From Rotaria sp. Silwood1 (taxonomy: Eukaryota; Rotifera; Eurotatoria; Philodinida; Philodinidae), in the NCBI GenBank assembly GCA_905250075.1, contig CAJNOP010000004.1, positions 1,674,971 to 1,738,970 on the forward strand: DNA of 64,000 bases. The letters are read 5' to 3'. The notes under the pieces are model-generated. The model saw only the letters and a list, made by a program, of their open reading frames with translations, did not search any database and had not been told where the DNA came from. How positions within the stretch are numbered: the first letter of the stretch is position 1; each line of letters starts with the position of its first letter. The translations under genes were made by a program, and so were the position numbers. Shown here in pieces: positions 34,236 to 49,671 of the stretch.

Positions 34236-34692
34236 TTTTAATTAGAAAAAAAATCTAAAATACATATAGATTATCATCTCTTCTAACACAAATCTCTTGT
34301 TACATTAACTAATTAAGAAAATATTTGCCTTAGCATAACACTCTTCATCGCTTTTATCAACCAAAATTAAAAATAACTTTTTTTCTTTTTCTTTTGTTTT
34401 TTTAATTATTAATTTTTTTTAATTTTTTTTTTGATGCAATTCAACAATTCACTTGAATTTTATCTCTTCTTGTCCAATGAACTCTTTGCCTTAAAATAAA
34501 ACCGGCATTTTTCTTTTCGATTTAATAAATTTTTTCATTAAATATAAAAATTAATTTCCATCTTATTTCGCCCATTTTTATTTTTATATAAACCCAAAAA
34601 AACAAAACACATTGCTTTTGCTATTACATTTTCGTATAGAATATATATATATTATATGTGTGCGTGCGTATGTGTGCACAAGCAAGCAAGCA

Positions 34693-34723
<31 letters not shown>

Positions 34724-35431
34724 TATTTCGCTGTCGTCGTGTCTTAATAATTGTTCTTCTTTTTACCAACCATCGCCCTCTTACTTTTTCTTCCTTACAC
34801 ACACTATTGTATGAAGCGCATCATAAAGGGCCTCTGTTGTGCTTGTTGCACTGTTGCTTGCGAGCGCGCGCGCGTTTTCTCTACACATTTTGCTGCTACT
34901 GCAATCACCATTCGCCATCACATACACAGCAGACGGAGACGAACATACACACACACATACAAAGTAAAGCAAAGCTCCTTGCACACATGCACGACCGCTA
35001 TAGCGTGTGCGCTTCATGTTTGAAAAAAGAAGCGAGACGAGAAAGCAGAGACATACACACACATACACACATATATACACGTTATATGCGTGCGTTTTCT
35101 TTCGCTGTCGATTCTTCCTTTTAGCTAGGCAGCAGAAAGAAACGACACACTACTGACTGACTGGGTCACATTTCTCTCTTTGTCTAACTCGTTGTTCATT
35201 GATTCATTTGGCAGTCTTTATCTAGAGAAGTGGAGGAGAGAGAGAGGGAAGGAGGGAGACAGAGCAACGATCGTATTTATTCGATAGTTTATATTGAATT
35301 CTTTAGTTTGTTGATGATATTTTTTTTTTCAATTTTAAATTTGACTATATATATATATATCTGCTTATTTTTAGATTCGTATATTTTTCTTTTTTTGTTT
35401 AATTATCTTATTAAAAACAGAAAATAACAAT
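34236..35431. promoter_or_regulatory. Divergent intergenic region between Udh-like and HMGB-like genes
   Basis: A 1.2-kb shared upstream region of two divergently transcribed genes. The left part is T-rich. The middle (about 34640-35100) is unusually rich in simple repeats: (AAGC)n at 34680-34722, a (GC)n core at about 34862-34874, and CA-rich runs. The right part has (GA)n near 35232-35260 and (TA)n near 35345-35360. No coding sequence is seen. Confidence 0.5.
34680..34722 (+). repeat. (CAAG/AAGC)n microsatellite
   Basis: About ten tandem copies of a tetranucleotide read as GCAA, GTAA or GCAA, ending GCAAGCAAGCAAGCAAGC. It lies 0.7 kb upstream of the HMGB-like start and 0.45 kb upstream of the Udh-like start. 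Confidence 0.9.
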
Positions 35432-35942
35432 ATGCCTCGTGGTGCCGGACCATCAAAAAAAGCAGGCAAAGATCCAAATGCACCAAAACGACCATTATCG
35501 GCATTTTTTCTTTTTTCCCAAGATGAACGACCGGATATAAAGAAAAAAAGTCCATCTCTATCGGTTGGTGATATTTCGAAAGAAATTGGTTTAAGATGGA
35601 AAAAAGTTAGGTAAGATAAAAGAAAAAAGAAAAAAAAAAATTATTTCATGAAAAAATAAATCTTGGTTTTTTTTGTGATATAGTGATGATGTAAAAAAAC
35701 GTTATGAACAAAAGGCTGCTGTTGAAAAACAAAAATATGAAGTACGACTTGCTGAATATAAAAAAAATGGTGGTGGTGGTGGTGATGTTAGTTCAGCAGC
35801 TAAAGGTAGTAAAAGTTCATCAAAAGCATCAACAAGCAAAAAATCACCTAAGAAACCTGTAGGAAAAGCTAAAGCAAAATCATCTGATGAAGATAATGAT
35901 GACGATGATGATGATGATGATGACGATGAAGATGAAGAATAA
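35432..35942 (+). CDS. Single-box HMGB-type chromatin protein with acidic tail
   Basis: High-mobility-group B-like DNA-bending protein, nuclear. Exons 35432-35610 and 35684-35942 give 145 residues. One HMG box spans residues about 13-82: KDPNAPKRPLSAFFLFSQDE, then ISKEIGLRWKKVSDDVKKRY, then KYEVRLAEYKK. A glycine run (GGGGG), a basic Ser/Lys-rich linker (SKKSPKKPVGKAKAKSS) and an Asp/Glu tail of about 18 residues follow. Vertebrate HMGB1-3 have two boxes, so this resembles insect HMG-D or the single-box forms of other invertebrates. The ATG follows an A-rich leader (aaaataacaatATG). The tail is encoded by a (GAT)n tract that could vary in length. Confidence 0.93.
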
Positions 35943-36502
35943 AATAACAATTAATAAAAAAAATAAAATAAGATCTCTGACCGTCCCTAATATCCTTCTT
36001 CTTCTTCTTCTTCTTTTTTTTTTTTTTGCTGTCGAGTTCAGAATTTTCTTTTTTTTCTGTGTACTACTTGTTATATTGTTGTAGAATGACATTCTTGTTT
36101 TGTATGTGAAAAAAAGAAAAGATGTATGAAAACAAAAAAAAAACTCGCGCTTGTCTCTATTTTTTTTTTTTTTTTTTGTATACAACTACTTCTTTCTATC
36201 TTTTTCTTCTTCTCTCTGTGTACTACTATTACTATTACTATACTATATTTGTTCTTCATTATTCTTCTTGTTGTTGTTTTCATTGGCTATGAAATAAAAT
36301 AGAAAAAAAAAACCAGGACGATGGATGTACTTAAAAGATTATCTTTTTTAAAAAAAATGATGATTATATGTGACAGAAAGTCGATTAATATCCGTGTATA
36401 AAAACAAACAATGAATTTCACTTGAGGATAATTGAGAAGAGAAAAATATTTCTAACTTTTTCTTTCTGACATTTTTTCACCTATATTCATTCATTAATTA
36501 TC
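35943..36502. other. Poly-pyrimidine-rich 3' flank of HMGB-like gene
   Basis: Contains (TTC)n and long T tracts (36000-36030, 36160-36180) on the plus strand. AATAAA poly-A signals lie at about 35954-35970 and 36292. No gene is seen; frames on either strand here are simple-repeat artefacts. Confidence 0.6.
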
Positions 36503-36880
36503 ATGTCTGGAATTCTTATTTTTTTGTTTCTTCTTGTTCATACACCTCCGTTAATAATATCCAAAACTCCAACCATACATAATTGTCAAGTTGAACCTTA
36601 TACAGAAACAATAAATCTTCAAAATTGTTTAAATACTCCATTATCAATTGAAACAACTCGTTGTCGTGGTCAATGTTATTCACAAGATTATCTCGTTTAT
36701 GATTGGCAATATGCACCCACACATTATCGACATATACATCATCTTCATTGTTGTTCACCAAAAAATACCAAAGCACATGAAATTCAAATAATGTGTGAAA
36801 ATAAAAAACCACGGACCATTCAATATCGAATTGTTACACAATGTGAATGTAAAAAATGTAATGACAGATGTATGGAATGA
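36503..36880 (+). CDS. Secreted cystine-knot hormone, bursicon-like
   Basis: Single-exon gene for a 125-residue secreted protein. A hydrophobic leader, MSGILIFLFLLVHTPPLIIS, is a clear signal peptide. The mature part has exactly 11 cysteines spaced as in bursicon subunits: NCQVEPYTETINLQNC, then TRCRGQC, then HCC, then IMC, then TQCECKKC and a final C. CxGxC, the CC pair and the CxCxxC ending match the DAN/bursicon branch of C-terminal cystine-knot proteins. An odd cysteine number allows a disulfide to a partner subunit. In arthropods bursicon acts on the LGR2 receptor in cuticle tanning; its role in a rotifer would be different or unknown. It might also be a norrin- or DAN-like antagonist. 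Confidence 0.7.
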   Translation: MSGILIFLFLLVHTPPLIISKTPTIHNCQVEPYTETINLQNCLNTPLSIETTRCRGQCYSQDYLVYDWQYAPTHYRHIHHLHCCSPKNTKAHEIQIMCENKKPRTIQYRIVTQCECKKCNDRCME

Positions 36881-37277
36881 AAATATTGTCAGAAAAAAAT
36901 TAAAAGAATAATAAATAAATACAAATGAAGATGCTTTTCTGTCTCTTTTTTAAAGAGAAAAAAATAAGAAAAGAACAACAAACAAAAGCGTTGTTTTTTT
37001 TTTGAATAATACAAAGTATCAAGCAAAAAAAACATTAACAATACATGCACACATACACGATTTCTGTGTTTTTTTTTCTCCTGAAAGAATTAATATCAAC
37101 AACATCAATAACAAAAAAAAAAAAGAAAGAAAAAAAAGGCGAAAATCCTAATATTTTATTTCTCACATACACATATAGTTTTTTTTTCCTAAAGAAAAAT
37201 TCTATTAATAAACAAACAGACAATATAAAATAAATATCTATGATAATCACAGAATAGAAAACTTTTTTTTTTATTCT
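36881..37277. other. Spacer between convergent genes
   Basis: About 400 bp of AT-rich DNA between the 3' ends of the cystine-knot gene and the ZDHHC gene. It holds AATAAA signals (about 36910) and several poly-A/T tracts, with no coding sequence. Confidence 0.6.
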
Positions 37278-40200
37278 TTAAACAGATATTTCATATTGTT
37301 TATTTCCATTTACTTTTCGTCGATTTTGTTGTTCATTATTTTGTTTTGATTGAGGTAATAATGGTCGTTTTGGATAATCAAAAGCAAATGAATGTAAAGG
37401 ATGTGCTTGTCTATATGAATCTGTACGTAATGTCATAGCACTATTTGTTGATATATTATCAGATTGAATAGAATTTTGATTAACATACATTTTTTTCATT
37501 TGTTTTGAACTATTATTATTGTTGTAATTATTATTACTAATTGTTTGATAAGGTAATGGTTGATGAATATCATCTTCATTTTCTTCCATATTATCATATG
37601 AACAACGTGAAGATAAAGATAAATTTGATAAACTACGACGTATGGATTCAAATCCGGGTTTTGTTGTTTGTTGTAAAAGATTTTTTTTAACTGGTTGAAA
37701 TGGCAATGAAGATGTGACTGAAGAAGATGTTGAAGATGATATTTGCTTTAAATAAATAGAAAAACAATAAATGAATTAAAAAATTTTTAAACAAATACGA
37801 TGATGACAAAAAAAAAGAATTTAACAATAACACTTTTTTTGATTTTTCTTTCTACAATGTTAAGAAAGTAGGTCACATCTAGATAGTAATTTTCATGAGT
37901 TATGATGGCGAAGTTTTCAAAAAAAAAAAACGCGATACAGTAGTCTTCAAGAACTATGTCCGGCTATTTTTCAGAAATCTTGTGCTTATACTTCATTTAT
38001 CAAATTTTTGCAAAAGAAAATTTCATTGTCTATTGAAATAACTATCTGGATTTGAGTTAATTACTTAACATTATAGGAAAAAAAGTGTGTTGTTGTTAAA
38101 CCTATTCTATCTCTTTATATATGTATATTTTTATTTATTTACTTGTTGTTGAGCAATTTGAATTGAGTTATTATATTGACAAACTAGAAAATAAAATTCT
38201 ATAATAATTATTTCTTTCATAATGAAATTCAATTTGTTATTCTTAAAATAACTCGAAAAATTGAAGCAACAATGTACTTAAAGTTGGTTTTCAACAACTA
38301 GTAAAGAACAAAAGTAATCATGAAATATATGTTAATTGCAACGTTCAAGAAGTTTATTCCATCATTAAATTTATTCTTATTTTAGAGATCTATTCAAAAA
38401 GTTTTTTCACTTAATGCTGAAAACAAATGTGTATCTTTCATAGGAAAAAATCAAATTTTTTTTGTCTCGCACTCATATTATTAATTATCACGAATTCATT
38501 TTTTAATTATTAAGCATTATTGGAATCATTCTACAATTTTCTTTAACTAATACATAATAAAAAGATGGGTCTTAGTAAATAATAATCCTTTGGCTATGGA
38601 AAACATGCATATGTATATTTTAAGACTTCGCACAAATGCTAATATGTATTATCATCTGTCTTCATTAGGTCGTAACAATATTCTTTTCTTTCCACATGTA
38701 ATCGGTATCATATAGTATCATAATGTGGTATCATTATGCATAGTATAAATTAAAGGCAAAACAAGTGAATTTTCTGAGCTGGAAGTATTCGAGAATCTAT
38801 GAAATTTTTACACTCGAAGTCTTTTAGAATGATGTGAAGTCAAACAGAGTTCCATCAAATTCCAGAGCTATTATTGTTCGATGACGCTACGGATTTTACT
38901 AGAGCTCTAATTTTTACAAATCATGAGATGTTAGATTTAATGTGATCTATATTATGAGATGACATTTCAAAATTTCAGTACAATCGAAGAATCTTATGAA
39001 GTTCGATGATTCGTCATGAAATTCCCTATTTTTCTGCACATATACATCTCAATTAAACTTCAAAAAAAAAATAACACTAATCAATCATAATATATCGAAA
39101 CTAATATGAATCACTAGATTTTCAATTGTTCAAAAGTTCTAACTCATATTCCAACACTTACTTCTACACTACAAGTATTGAAAAAGAAAAAAAAACTCTG
39201 TAACCTTTTTCATCCATGGGATTATGATAAATATTTGTTTTCATATTTAATTTGTTTGTGTCTTCAAAACTAATTTTTCTTTTTTCATCATATTCATTTT
39301 GTTCTATTTTATAATTCATTTTTCCATATGCCATTTCTTCAAATAAATCAACATTATAACGTTTGATTTTCGGAGATTTTAATTGTGGATATAATGGTTG
39401 ACATAATGCATAACAACAATTTTTCCAACAACCTCTATTAAATACATCATTTTGCATACGATATTTACCAGTAACTTGTTCATTTGTTGTACGACCTAGA
39501 CATATAAGATATATATGAAAACCTGTTAAACCACCTATAGGTATTGCCATAAGACCAAGAAGAAGAAGTAAAATAATACAAATAATAAAACGATAATCCG
39601 AAAAACCAACAAATGTTGTTTTATCGACATATATTGATGATGGTGCATAATCATTTTGCCTTTTTGATACATTTGGATTTGATGGCAGTATAAGAAAACT
39701 TGGTGTTATTATTTTATGATGACGCTCATGAAGAACATAATAAAGACAAAATGCAAATAGTAATATCATATGAATACAGAGTAGAAATAAAAATTGAAAA
39801 AAATAACGATAATTACGACGACCTAAATTCAAATAGAAAATAGTGAAAATTTCAAAAGAAAAAAAGAAAATTTGATTGTTTTTTCTTTTGAAGTACATAC
39901 CAACACAATTATTTAACCAAGGACAATGATGATCGAATGTCTGAAAGAAAAATTTATTTCATAAAAGTGTATTTTCGACAAAGTTTATTCGATTAAATAA
40001 ATGAGAAAATGTGTCTAATGATCGAACACCCGTTCGATTTCATTTTATGATTATGAGTAGATCTCAACAAGACAAAGCTTATAGCATGAAGACGAAGAGT
40101 TGCGATCATTTGAATGAAACTTTTATTAACAACAAAACATATCCGAAAAATTTTGTAAGCAAAAAGTTTTGAGCTGAAGTCTTTTATAAAGGCAAATTTC

Positions 40201-41468
40201 ATAGTCCTGACAACTTCCACGAAAATGAACATGTTTTTCTCGAAATATTCAATTTTCAAGTAGATTCGATTACTGTGTTCTATGATAAAACATTGTCTTT
40301 TTTTGAAAATATTTTTCCCTTAGGAAAAAATTCAGTAAAATGGCCATAATTCTTTATTAGTAGGTCACAGAGAATTTGATTCTTTTAAGCCTCGATTAGT
40401 CTCATGGAGATCAATTCATATCTGTAATATGAAGTCGAACTATGTCGAAAAATTGGATATATAACCTGATGAATATTAACTAATCTAATCATACATGGTA
40501 AATCAGAAGTGAGCTAACCTTTACAGGTGTCAGATAGCTTTTCGATCAACATGATGTTCATTGGATGAGTAATAATTAAGTAATAGAAGAGCCAAGAATG
40601 GTTTGACTGTTTGATATTTCAACAACGACGGCTTGGATAACAAAACCATTCTAGAATTTCTATTACTCATTAGAACTCATCAAATGAACATCATCCCGAT
40701 CGAAAAGCAATTTGACATCTGGATAGTTTCCCTCATAAATAATATCTTTTATTTTTCTTTATTGAAGCATATCTATAATTAAATGATTAAACTTACATCG
40801 ATACATCGTTCACAAATAGAACAATGTGAGCATCGTGGTGGACGAAATAATTTACATGTACGACAATATTTTGTATAGACTGATCCTAAATCATCGAATT
40901 TCCTTAAATATAAAGTGAGTGACAAAGACAAAAAGTTTACCATCTCTAATACGAATAAGACGCGATTGCGGTTCATCAGAATCATCATCATCATCATCAT
41001 TGACTTCAGTACCATCTTTTCGTTTAGATGGACGAGTATATAAACTAACAGTAGAATATTCGTTTTTCAACGATTGTTCGTAGATGCCCTAGAAAATAAG
41101 AAGACATGTTTTTTGTTTTATGTTTTTTTTGAATTACAAAAAAAAAATAAATCAAAATAATTTACTGGATCCATAAATGTTGCAAGAAGAAAATTTGCGC
41201 ATACAAGAACAAATAAAATACAATGTAAAATTGGAATAGGTAAAAGTTTTGGTAGAAGAATAAGAATTTCTGGAAAAATACATATCCAATAAGCAAACGA
41301 AGTAGCTAATAAAAGAAGCCAAGCAAAAAATGCCGGGAGGCGTTGAGTTGTACATAATTTTTGACGACGACGATGATGAAATTGAGTATTGTTCGCCTTT
41401 ATTTCGACATCTGACAAATGTGAAGATGGTGTGGTCACCATTTGTCTTTGTGAATTTTGTGGTGACAT
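37278..41468 (-). CDS. ZDHHC5/8-like protein S-acyltransferase
   Basis: Integral-membrane palmitoyltransferase that attaches palmitate to cysteines of target proteins. Exons: 41166-41468, 40941-41088, 40797-40885, 39901-39940, 39197-39822 and 37278-37745; phases agree, about 557 residues. Two N-terminal membrane segments end in ATFMDP, as in ZDHHC5/8. The cysteine-rich domain reads [20 protein letters not shown], then [14 protein letters not shown], giving the catalytic DHHC on its own 40-bp exon, then RRNYRYFF. Two more membrane segments and the TTxE motif ([13 protein letters not shown]) follow. The C-terminal tail is Ser/Asn-rich and presumably cytosolic. The 0.86-kb intron before the DHHC exon carries a fold-back repeat. 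The donor at 39195-39196 (AGA|gttttt) is the least certain junction. Confidence 0.9.
40524..40722. repeat. Inverted repeat inside ZDHHC intron
   Basis: Arms of about 83 bp, 40524-40606 and 40638-40722, are reverse complements at about 80%. Landmarks are GCTTTTCGATC and GATCGAAAAGC, GATGATGTTCATT and AATGAACATCATC, GAATGGTTT and AAACCATTC. The loop is about 31 bp. Probably a small fold-back MITE. Confidence 0.8.
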
Positions 41469-42105
41469 CAACACACATCCGATAGTTAATCTAAAGACGA
41501 AAAAAAAAGATCTAAGCTATTGTTTAGCTGATAGTATCAATAATTATATGTTAGAAATGTTCATCATCATTATCTCTATTTGTTAGTTACTAATACAATC
41601 AGTCATCCATTTTGTCGATAGTAACGATGATGGTTCGAGGTTATATACATAAGCTTAGAAATGATGAGAAAGAGAAAGAGAAGCAATGCACTAAACGTAC
41701 ATTCATTAAAGAAAGAAAGAAAAAAAAAAAGGAACCGTTTTGCTTTCTTTTGTATTCGATCGAAAAAGAACACAGTTATTGCATGAATATATATATATAT
41801 TGAACTAATAATACGTGAAAAGTTTCTCATTGAGTAGGAAGCACAGTTACATATTAACGAAAGAGACAAGAGGCAATTAAAGAGTGAAAAGAAGTTGACT
41901 TTATGAAATAAAAAGGCATGAAGAAAAACAAAACCATATTGATATAATAAAATGCCATAGTCCTATTATTAAGTTTTCTTTTTTACTATTCTCTAAAACA
42001 AAAATGGAAAAAATAACCGATCATGAAAAATTAAACAAAGAAATAAACAAAAAAAGTTATTTTATTTATTTCAAACAAAGAAAGAAAAAGAACCCATTTG
42101 AACAT
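41469..42105. other. Spacer between ZDHHC start and SMIM7 stop
   Basis: About 640 bp, presumably the ZDHHC promoter and 5' UTR on minus. It contains purine-rich stretches (about 41660-41730) and a (TA)n run at 41790-41800. No coding sequence is recognised. Confidence 0.5.
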
Positions 42106-44459
<2,354 letters not shown>

Positions 44460-44734
44460 CTAAAATGACAGCAAAAATAAATAAATGACATCAATATTCA
44501 TTCTTTTATAAATAGAAATCGGACAGATCAATGCATATATATATGTCTATATCACACAGCATCAACTCACCAACAAAAGGGAAAACATACATATACATAT
44601 ATATATATATAAATGATTAATAGGTTCAAGGTTTTCAATCTCGAGAAAAAAAATTATTTGCACAAAAAAAAAAAAAAAGAACAAAACAATGCTGACTGGA
44701 ATTATCGACAAAAATACAAGATCTTGGAATAGAT

Positions 44735-47700
44735 TTATAAAAATACGTAATCATCAGATAGAGAATGTTTTCTAGTACGATTGGTTTTTGTTTTTGTTTC
44801 ATTCAATACTTGATCAACATTATTAAATGTATCACTGTATTGTATCATTGATGAATTAAGATTTTTATTTGATTGTTTAGAATTAGTTGATGATAATAAT
44901 GAATGACTCTCTGATAATGGTACTTTAGTTACACGAAGAATTATATTTTCTTCATCATTTAATGATGGATAATCAAAATTCAATATACGTGTATGACTTT
45001 CTTCAAATGTACCACGTTCAATACGAAATATTGGACATGTACGTCGATCATCAGTTGCCATATGACATATATGATTCCACTAAAAGCAAACAAAAAAAAA
45101 AAGAATTGTTTTTTAAATAAAATCTACATTCGTTATTTAATATTCATTCTATGATTATTCGATTGTAACTCATAACAAGAGAAAAACTCGTCAGTTGAAT
45201 ATTGATTTTATTATGAAAATATTGTCAGTGAAATCTCTATGGAATTTTACAATATAATACATGATGATTGTAATACTTATGTCAATATGTTCTTTTTTTT
45301 CGCTATTGCTCTTTTGATGAATAACAAGAAAAGAAATCCAAAAAACTCATCATCTTCATATATCATGACAAGTTTTAGGTGATTGTTTTGTTGCAATATT
45401 TGTCATGATCTGAATATAGAATATGATAAATTACTCAAATGATAATTCTTCTTAATCTTATTTATCACTAGCTTTAATTTTTTTTGGGTCGAAATATTTC
45501 ACTTGAAAAACCTCACAAGAACCTTCCAGTAGCATTATAAAACTGTGTAGATTCAGAGAAATTAATAAAAATCTATCAAATTCATATTTATTCTTTCTCA
45601 TGATTATTTATAAAAGTTTTCTTTTGGGAAAAAACTAATCATTTTTTAATAGAAAATTCTTTAGAATTCATAATATTTTAATATAAGCACACTTGTCTTC
45701 ATTAGATATAATATATGAATGTTATAAATTATTTTTTTTCTGTGAAAATTTCTTTTTGAGGTCATGTTAAACATGTCATAAGGATAATATTATCATATGA
45801 AATGAGTTATTTTGTATTCTTTCTTTGTTTCATAATTAAATATTTAACTTCATATGAAAAAGAAATTTCAATAGAAAAAAAAAAAACAAAATTAATTCAT
45901 ACATCAAGTTCAATAAAAAAAAAACATAACTTCGAGTATCGAAATATGATGAATTCTTAAAAATATTTATTAAAAGAATAAATATGAATAACTATTAATT
46001 TAAATTTACCTGTGCACAAAACATTTCAAAATCTGCTTTATCTCTACAATAAAATCCTAATGTACAACTAGGATCCATTTTTTTTGCTGTTAATTTTTTT
46101 GGTGATGAACATGAATAACTCTAAAAAAATAAAATTATCAAAAAATATCCTATTTCTTTTGGATTCTCTTACAGATAAATCAAATACATTTTCAAGTACA
46201 TTAACAGTTGTTTGACTGAAATGTGGATCAAGATCAATAAAACTTTCATCTTGAAAACCAAGTATATAAACAGCATGTCGAGGACTACCACCAATAATTC
46301 CAACTGTTTGACTTAATTTAAGTGCTTCTTTTAAATAAGGTTCATATATTAAATCAAGTTCATTTAAACCTAATCTTAATGGTACAAGTATAAGTAATGA
46401 TGTTAACCATATTTTAGAATTATTTTCATTATTATTCTTAATTGTTAATTCCATTGATTGATCAAGAAATTTTCTTTTAATTAAAATTGATGGATCTGTA
46501 CATAAATTAATAACATCTTGTCGATAAACTAAAAAAAAAAAAAAAAAAGAAAAATATTTTTCATATAAAAAAGAAAAAAACTTACTAATTGCATCTTGAC
46601 TAATATAAATTCGAAGTGTATCTGGTATTTGATTTAATTCAACAGCAGTTTGAACAGCTTGTTTTAAACAATGTGCAGCACTTACTGGTCCAAAAAAATC
46701 ACCTGGATGAATACCAAATGTTGTACCAATTTCAACAATTCTTTATAAAAAAATCAAAAAAAAAAAGATAATTAATATTTAATTTTAAAATTTTACTTAT
46801 GAATTCCAAATGGACATTTAACATTTGGATAATCTCCAAATAAACGAATAATATCAGTATAAATATGTGTTCGTCGATTAGTTCGATTTGTATTTCGAAA
46901 ATATTCAATAGAATTTCGTTTTGGACCTTAATAAAAAAAATTAAAAAAACAGATTAATAAATTAAATAAAAATAATATTATTTATTATTCTTTTATAAAA
47001 TACATTTTTCTGACATTTGAATATTTGAATAAGGTAAATTAATTTTATTTGTCATATGATTAAGTAATGTTTGAGCAAGTAACATTTGAGCACAACGTAT
47101 CATACAACCCCAACCACAATCTGATGTTATTAAATCACCATTACGTCTTAAACCATTTAATGGTTCAAATTGTTTTCGATATGAAAAAAAAATTCGTTGT
47201 GAAAATGATTTTAAAAAATTTGAATATGATTGTTCATTATATGGACGAGGTATATCATCAGATGTTGTTTCTAAAAACACAAAAAAAAAAAAATTCTTTA
47301 TTCAAATAATAATTAAAAATTTTAACATTTAAATCTTTTGATTTGATTTTTTTTTTGCTCAACATAAAAATATCAAATGACTTGCTGAATATGAATATCT
47401 CTACGGAAAGTTTCAAATTACAAAATTAGTTTTTCTCAAACAGGGGGGGGGGGGACTAACAGTACATTCATTTAATAAATATCGTATATGATGCTACAGT
47501 GTATTTCGATAGCAATAAGCCTAAGGTATGAATTTTTTTCAGGATATTCATAGCTTATTAGGATTTATATGACATACATAGTCATGAGTCAAAAAAATGA
47601 TTTGTCATTTGGATGATTCTCTCTCTCTCTCTCTTGTCAAAACAAGATTCTATGAAATTAAAAAAATATTTTATGACTAATTTATTTATATTATTTGAAT

Positions 47701-48373
47701 TGAATATTTAAAGAAAATTTACTTGTATAATTCAATAAGAATAGAAGATGAATATAAATTTTATTAAAGAATAAGTTTTTTTATTTTTTATTTTATTTAC
47801 CTTCTTTTCCATTAAACATTTTTCCAAGAAAATAAATTGGTGATTCATTTGTACGAAAATTTGGTCGCATTCTTACAACCCAACCTGATAAAACAAAATG
47901 AATTAATTCTATACACCATAAAAAAAAAAGGGAAATTCTAAAAAATCTTTTAACTTACGATATTTCATATGATTGAATGCTGCTGTAACTTTACTTTTAA
48001 GGAGTTTACTATTATTTGACGAATCATCATTCATTGTGATTGTTGTTATGGGTACAGATGATGGTGATGTAGAAAAATCATTTGAAGAATTTGATAATGC
48101 ACGTTGAGAATTAATTGATGGACTTTTTATGATTGTCATAATAAAACGATCTTCTGTTGGTTGTGTTGTTGTGGTTGTTGTTTTACGATTTGATAATGAC
48201 ATTTTAAAAAATGATGATAAATTAGATTTAGGACTATTTGACATAGCAAGAGATGATGTTGATGATGTTGATGACATTGATTTAATACTCAGTGAATCTG
48301 GTAATAAAAGTTGAGATGTTGATTGAGCTTTATATCGTGGATTAAAATGACAATTTGAATTATCTTCCGTCAT
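44735..48373 (-). CDS. ATG4 autophagy cysteine protease, ATG4C/D-like
   Basis: Cytosolic C54-family peptidase that trims Atg8/LC3 proteins and delipidates them. Eight exons: 47959-48373, 47801-47884, 47004-47270, 46797-46926, 46586-46740, 46173-46528, 46010-46120 and 44735-45079, all in phase, 620 residues. A Ser/Thr-rich N-terminal extension of about 138 residues and YRGWVVRMR resemble ATG4C/D rather than A/B. The catalytic cysteine is C218 in TSDCGWGCMIRCAQMLLAQ, and the Asp-His pair is in FIDLDPHFSQTTVNV. IGIIGG-type sequence reads VGIIGGSPRHAVYILGFQDE, and the FYCRDKADFEMFC block follows. The C-terminal 100 residues are low-complexity. It lies 275 bp upstream of SMIM7 on the same strand. 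A 12-G homopolymer sits in the 530-bp third intron. Confidence 0.93.
47443..47454 (+). repeat. Isolated G12 homopolymer in ATG4 intron
   Basis: CA followed by 12 G and ACTAAC in otherwise very AT-rich intron sequence. Such runs are rare in this window and prone to length error in sequencing and assembly. Confidence 0.9.
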
Positions 48374-49671
48374 TTTAATCTATTTATTATTATTATTTTT
48401 TTTGTATATTATGCTTTATCAAATATTCAATATAGAGAAAACTGAACTAATTTATTGGAACATTTTGTTTTTTTGTTAATGAAGAAAAAAATTGATTAGA
48501 TCTCTCGTTTATTTAGATGTTTATTTACAGATAGATAATTGAAGGACTTAAACAATGATTCGTAGTTAATTTAAAGCAAATTAAAGACAACGAAAGATGG
48601 CACTACTATTCAATGATTGATATACATATCGATTTTTAAAATTCTACTTACCATCAATAATTTTGATTAAGGATTTTGTTTCTAGTAAATTTATTTGATA
48701 AATGATTCTAACTGTAAATTAAACCCTACGTATATATATATATATAAAACTTTTTCTCTAGAGACATTTCTATTTTTATCAGTGTCGCACCTACATTACA
48801 AAGTATATTAATTACTTTCCTAGCCTTACGTTGCATCTTATTTAGACTAAAGTAATATTACTTTGCCCAATATATATATATAGGTTGGAATCTTTAAGTA
48901 AGTCTTCGCTATCATACGAAAAAAAAATCAAAGATGTATCTTAGATAAATCTCAAGATCAGTAGGGTGTTATTTAATATTAAAGCGTGTCATATAATCGT
49001 TTTCTTCTTTTATTTAAATTTTAGTGGTTAACGGAAATAGAGCAAAGAGCGTGTTCTTTTCGAATATAAGACTGATTAGTGTTGTTTTTGTCATGATTTT
49101 TCCTTATAAATTATTTTGTTTTTTGAATATCAGATGTACGGTTATTATTTGATTTTTCTGTCACGCAAGATGAAAAATAATCTTAAGATTAAATAATCTA
49201 TCAAAAGACTATCAGGATATTGTTGATTGAAAAACATTGAGTGGGTGATAAGTCGATAGAAAAAAAAACAGACGAGAGAATTATACTATTTCTTGTTTAT
49301 CAAAACTATAAAATACAAGTTGAAAATTTGATTGATGTAACTAAATATCATGTAAAAGTTTTCTTTTTTCTTTTTAGTATTTTACTTGACCTATAACTTT
49401 GCTATGGTATGACAGTTAGAGATAAAATTTTGATCATTTATCAAATTAATATAGTTAAAACCACCCTCTAAAATACTACCAATAGCAAATTTTTAATTCA
49501 TGAGAAGAATATGTCAATGTGTCATGCAAGATTTTTTTATGAGAAAAATAGCACGCGAGATTATGACATGTATAGTAATTACTTCATAATTAGTATCAAA
49601 GTAAATATATATGTGATATTATAGTTCAATTCTTATTTTAGGTATTATGAGATGATATCATATCATGAACA

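Noticed and set aside
35702..36283. Ser-rich, Ile-rich and Lys-rich frames around the HMGB gene
   Set aside because: Antisense of the acidic tail, or of (TTC)n and poly-T tracts in the 3' flank.
40779..41015. Frame starting with a Met run before the ZDHHC zinc finger
   Set aside because: It reads through the short intron 40886-40940. The acceptor gatttag before GATCAG restores the phase from the previous exon.
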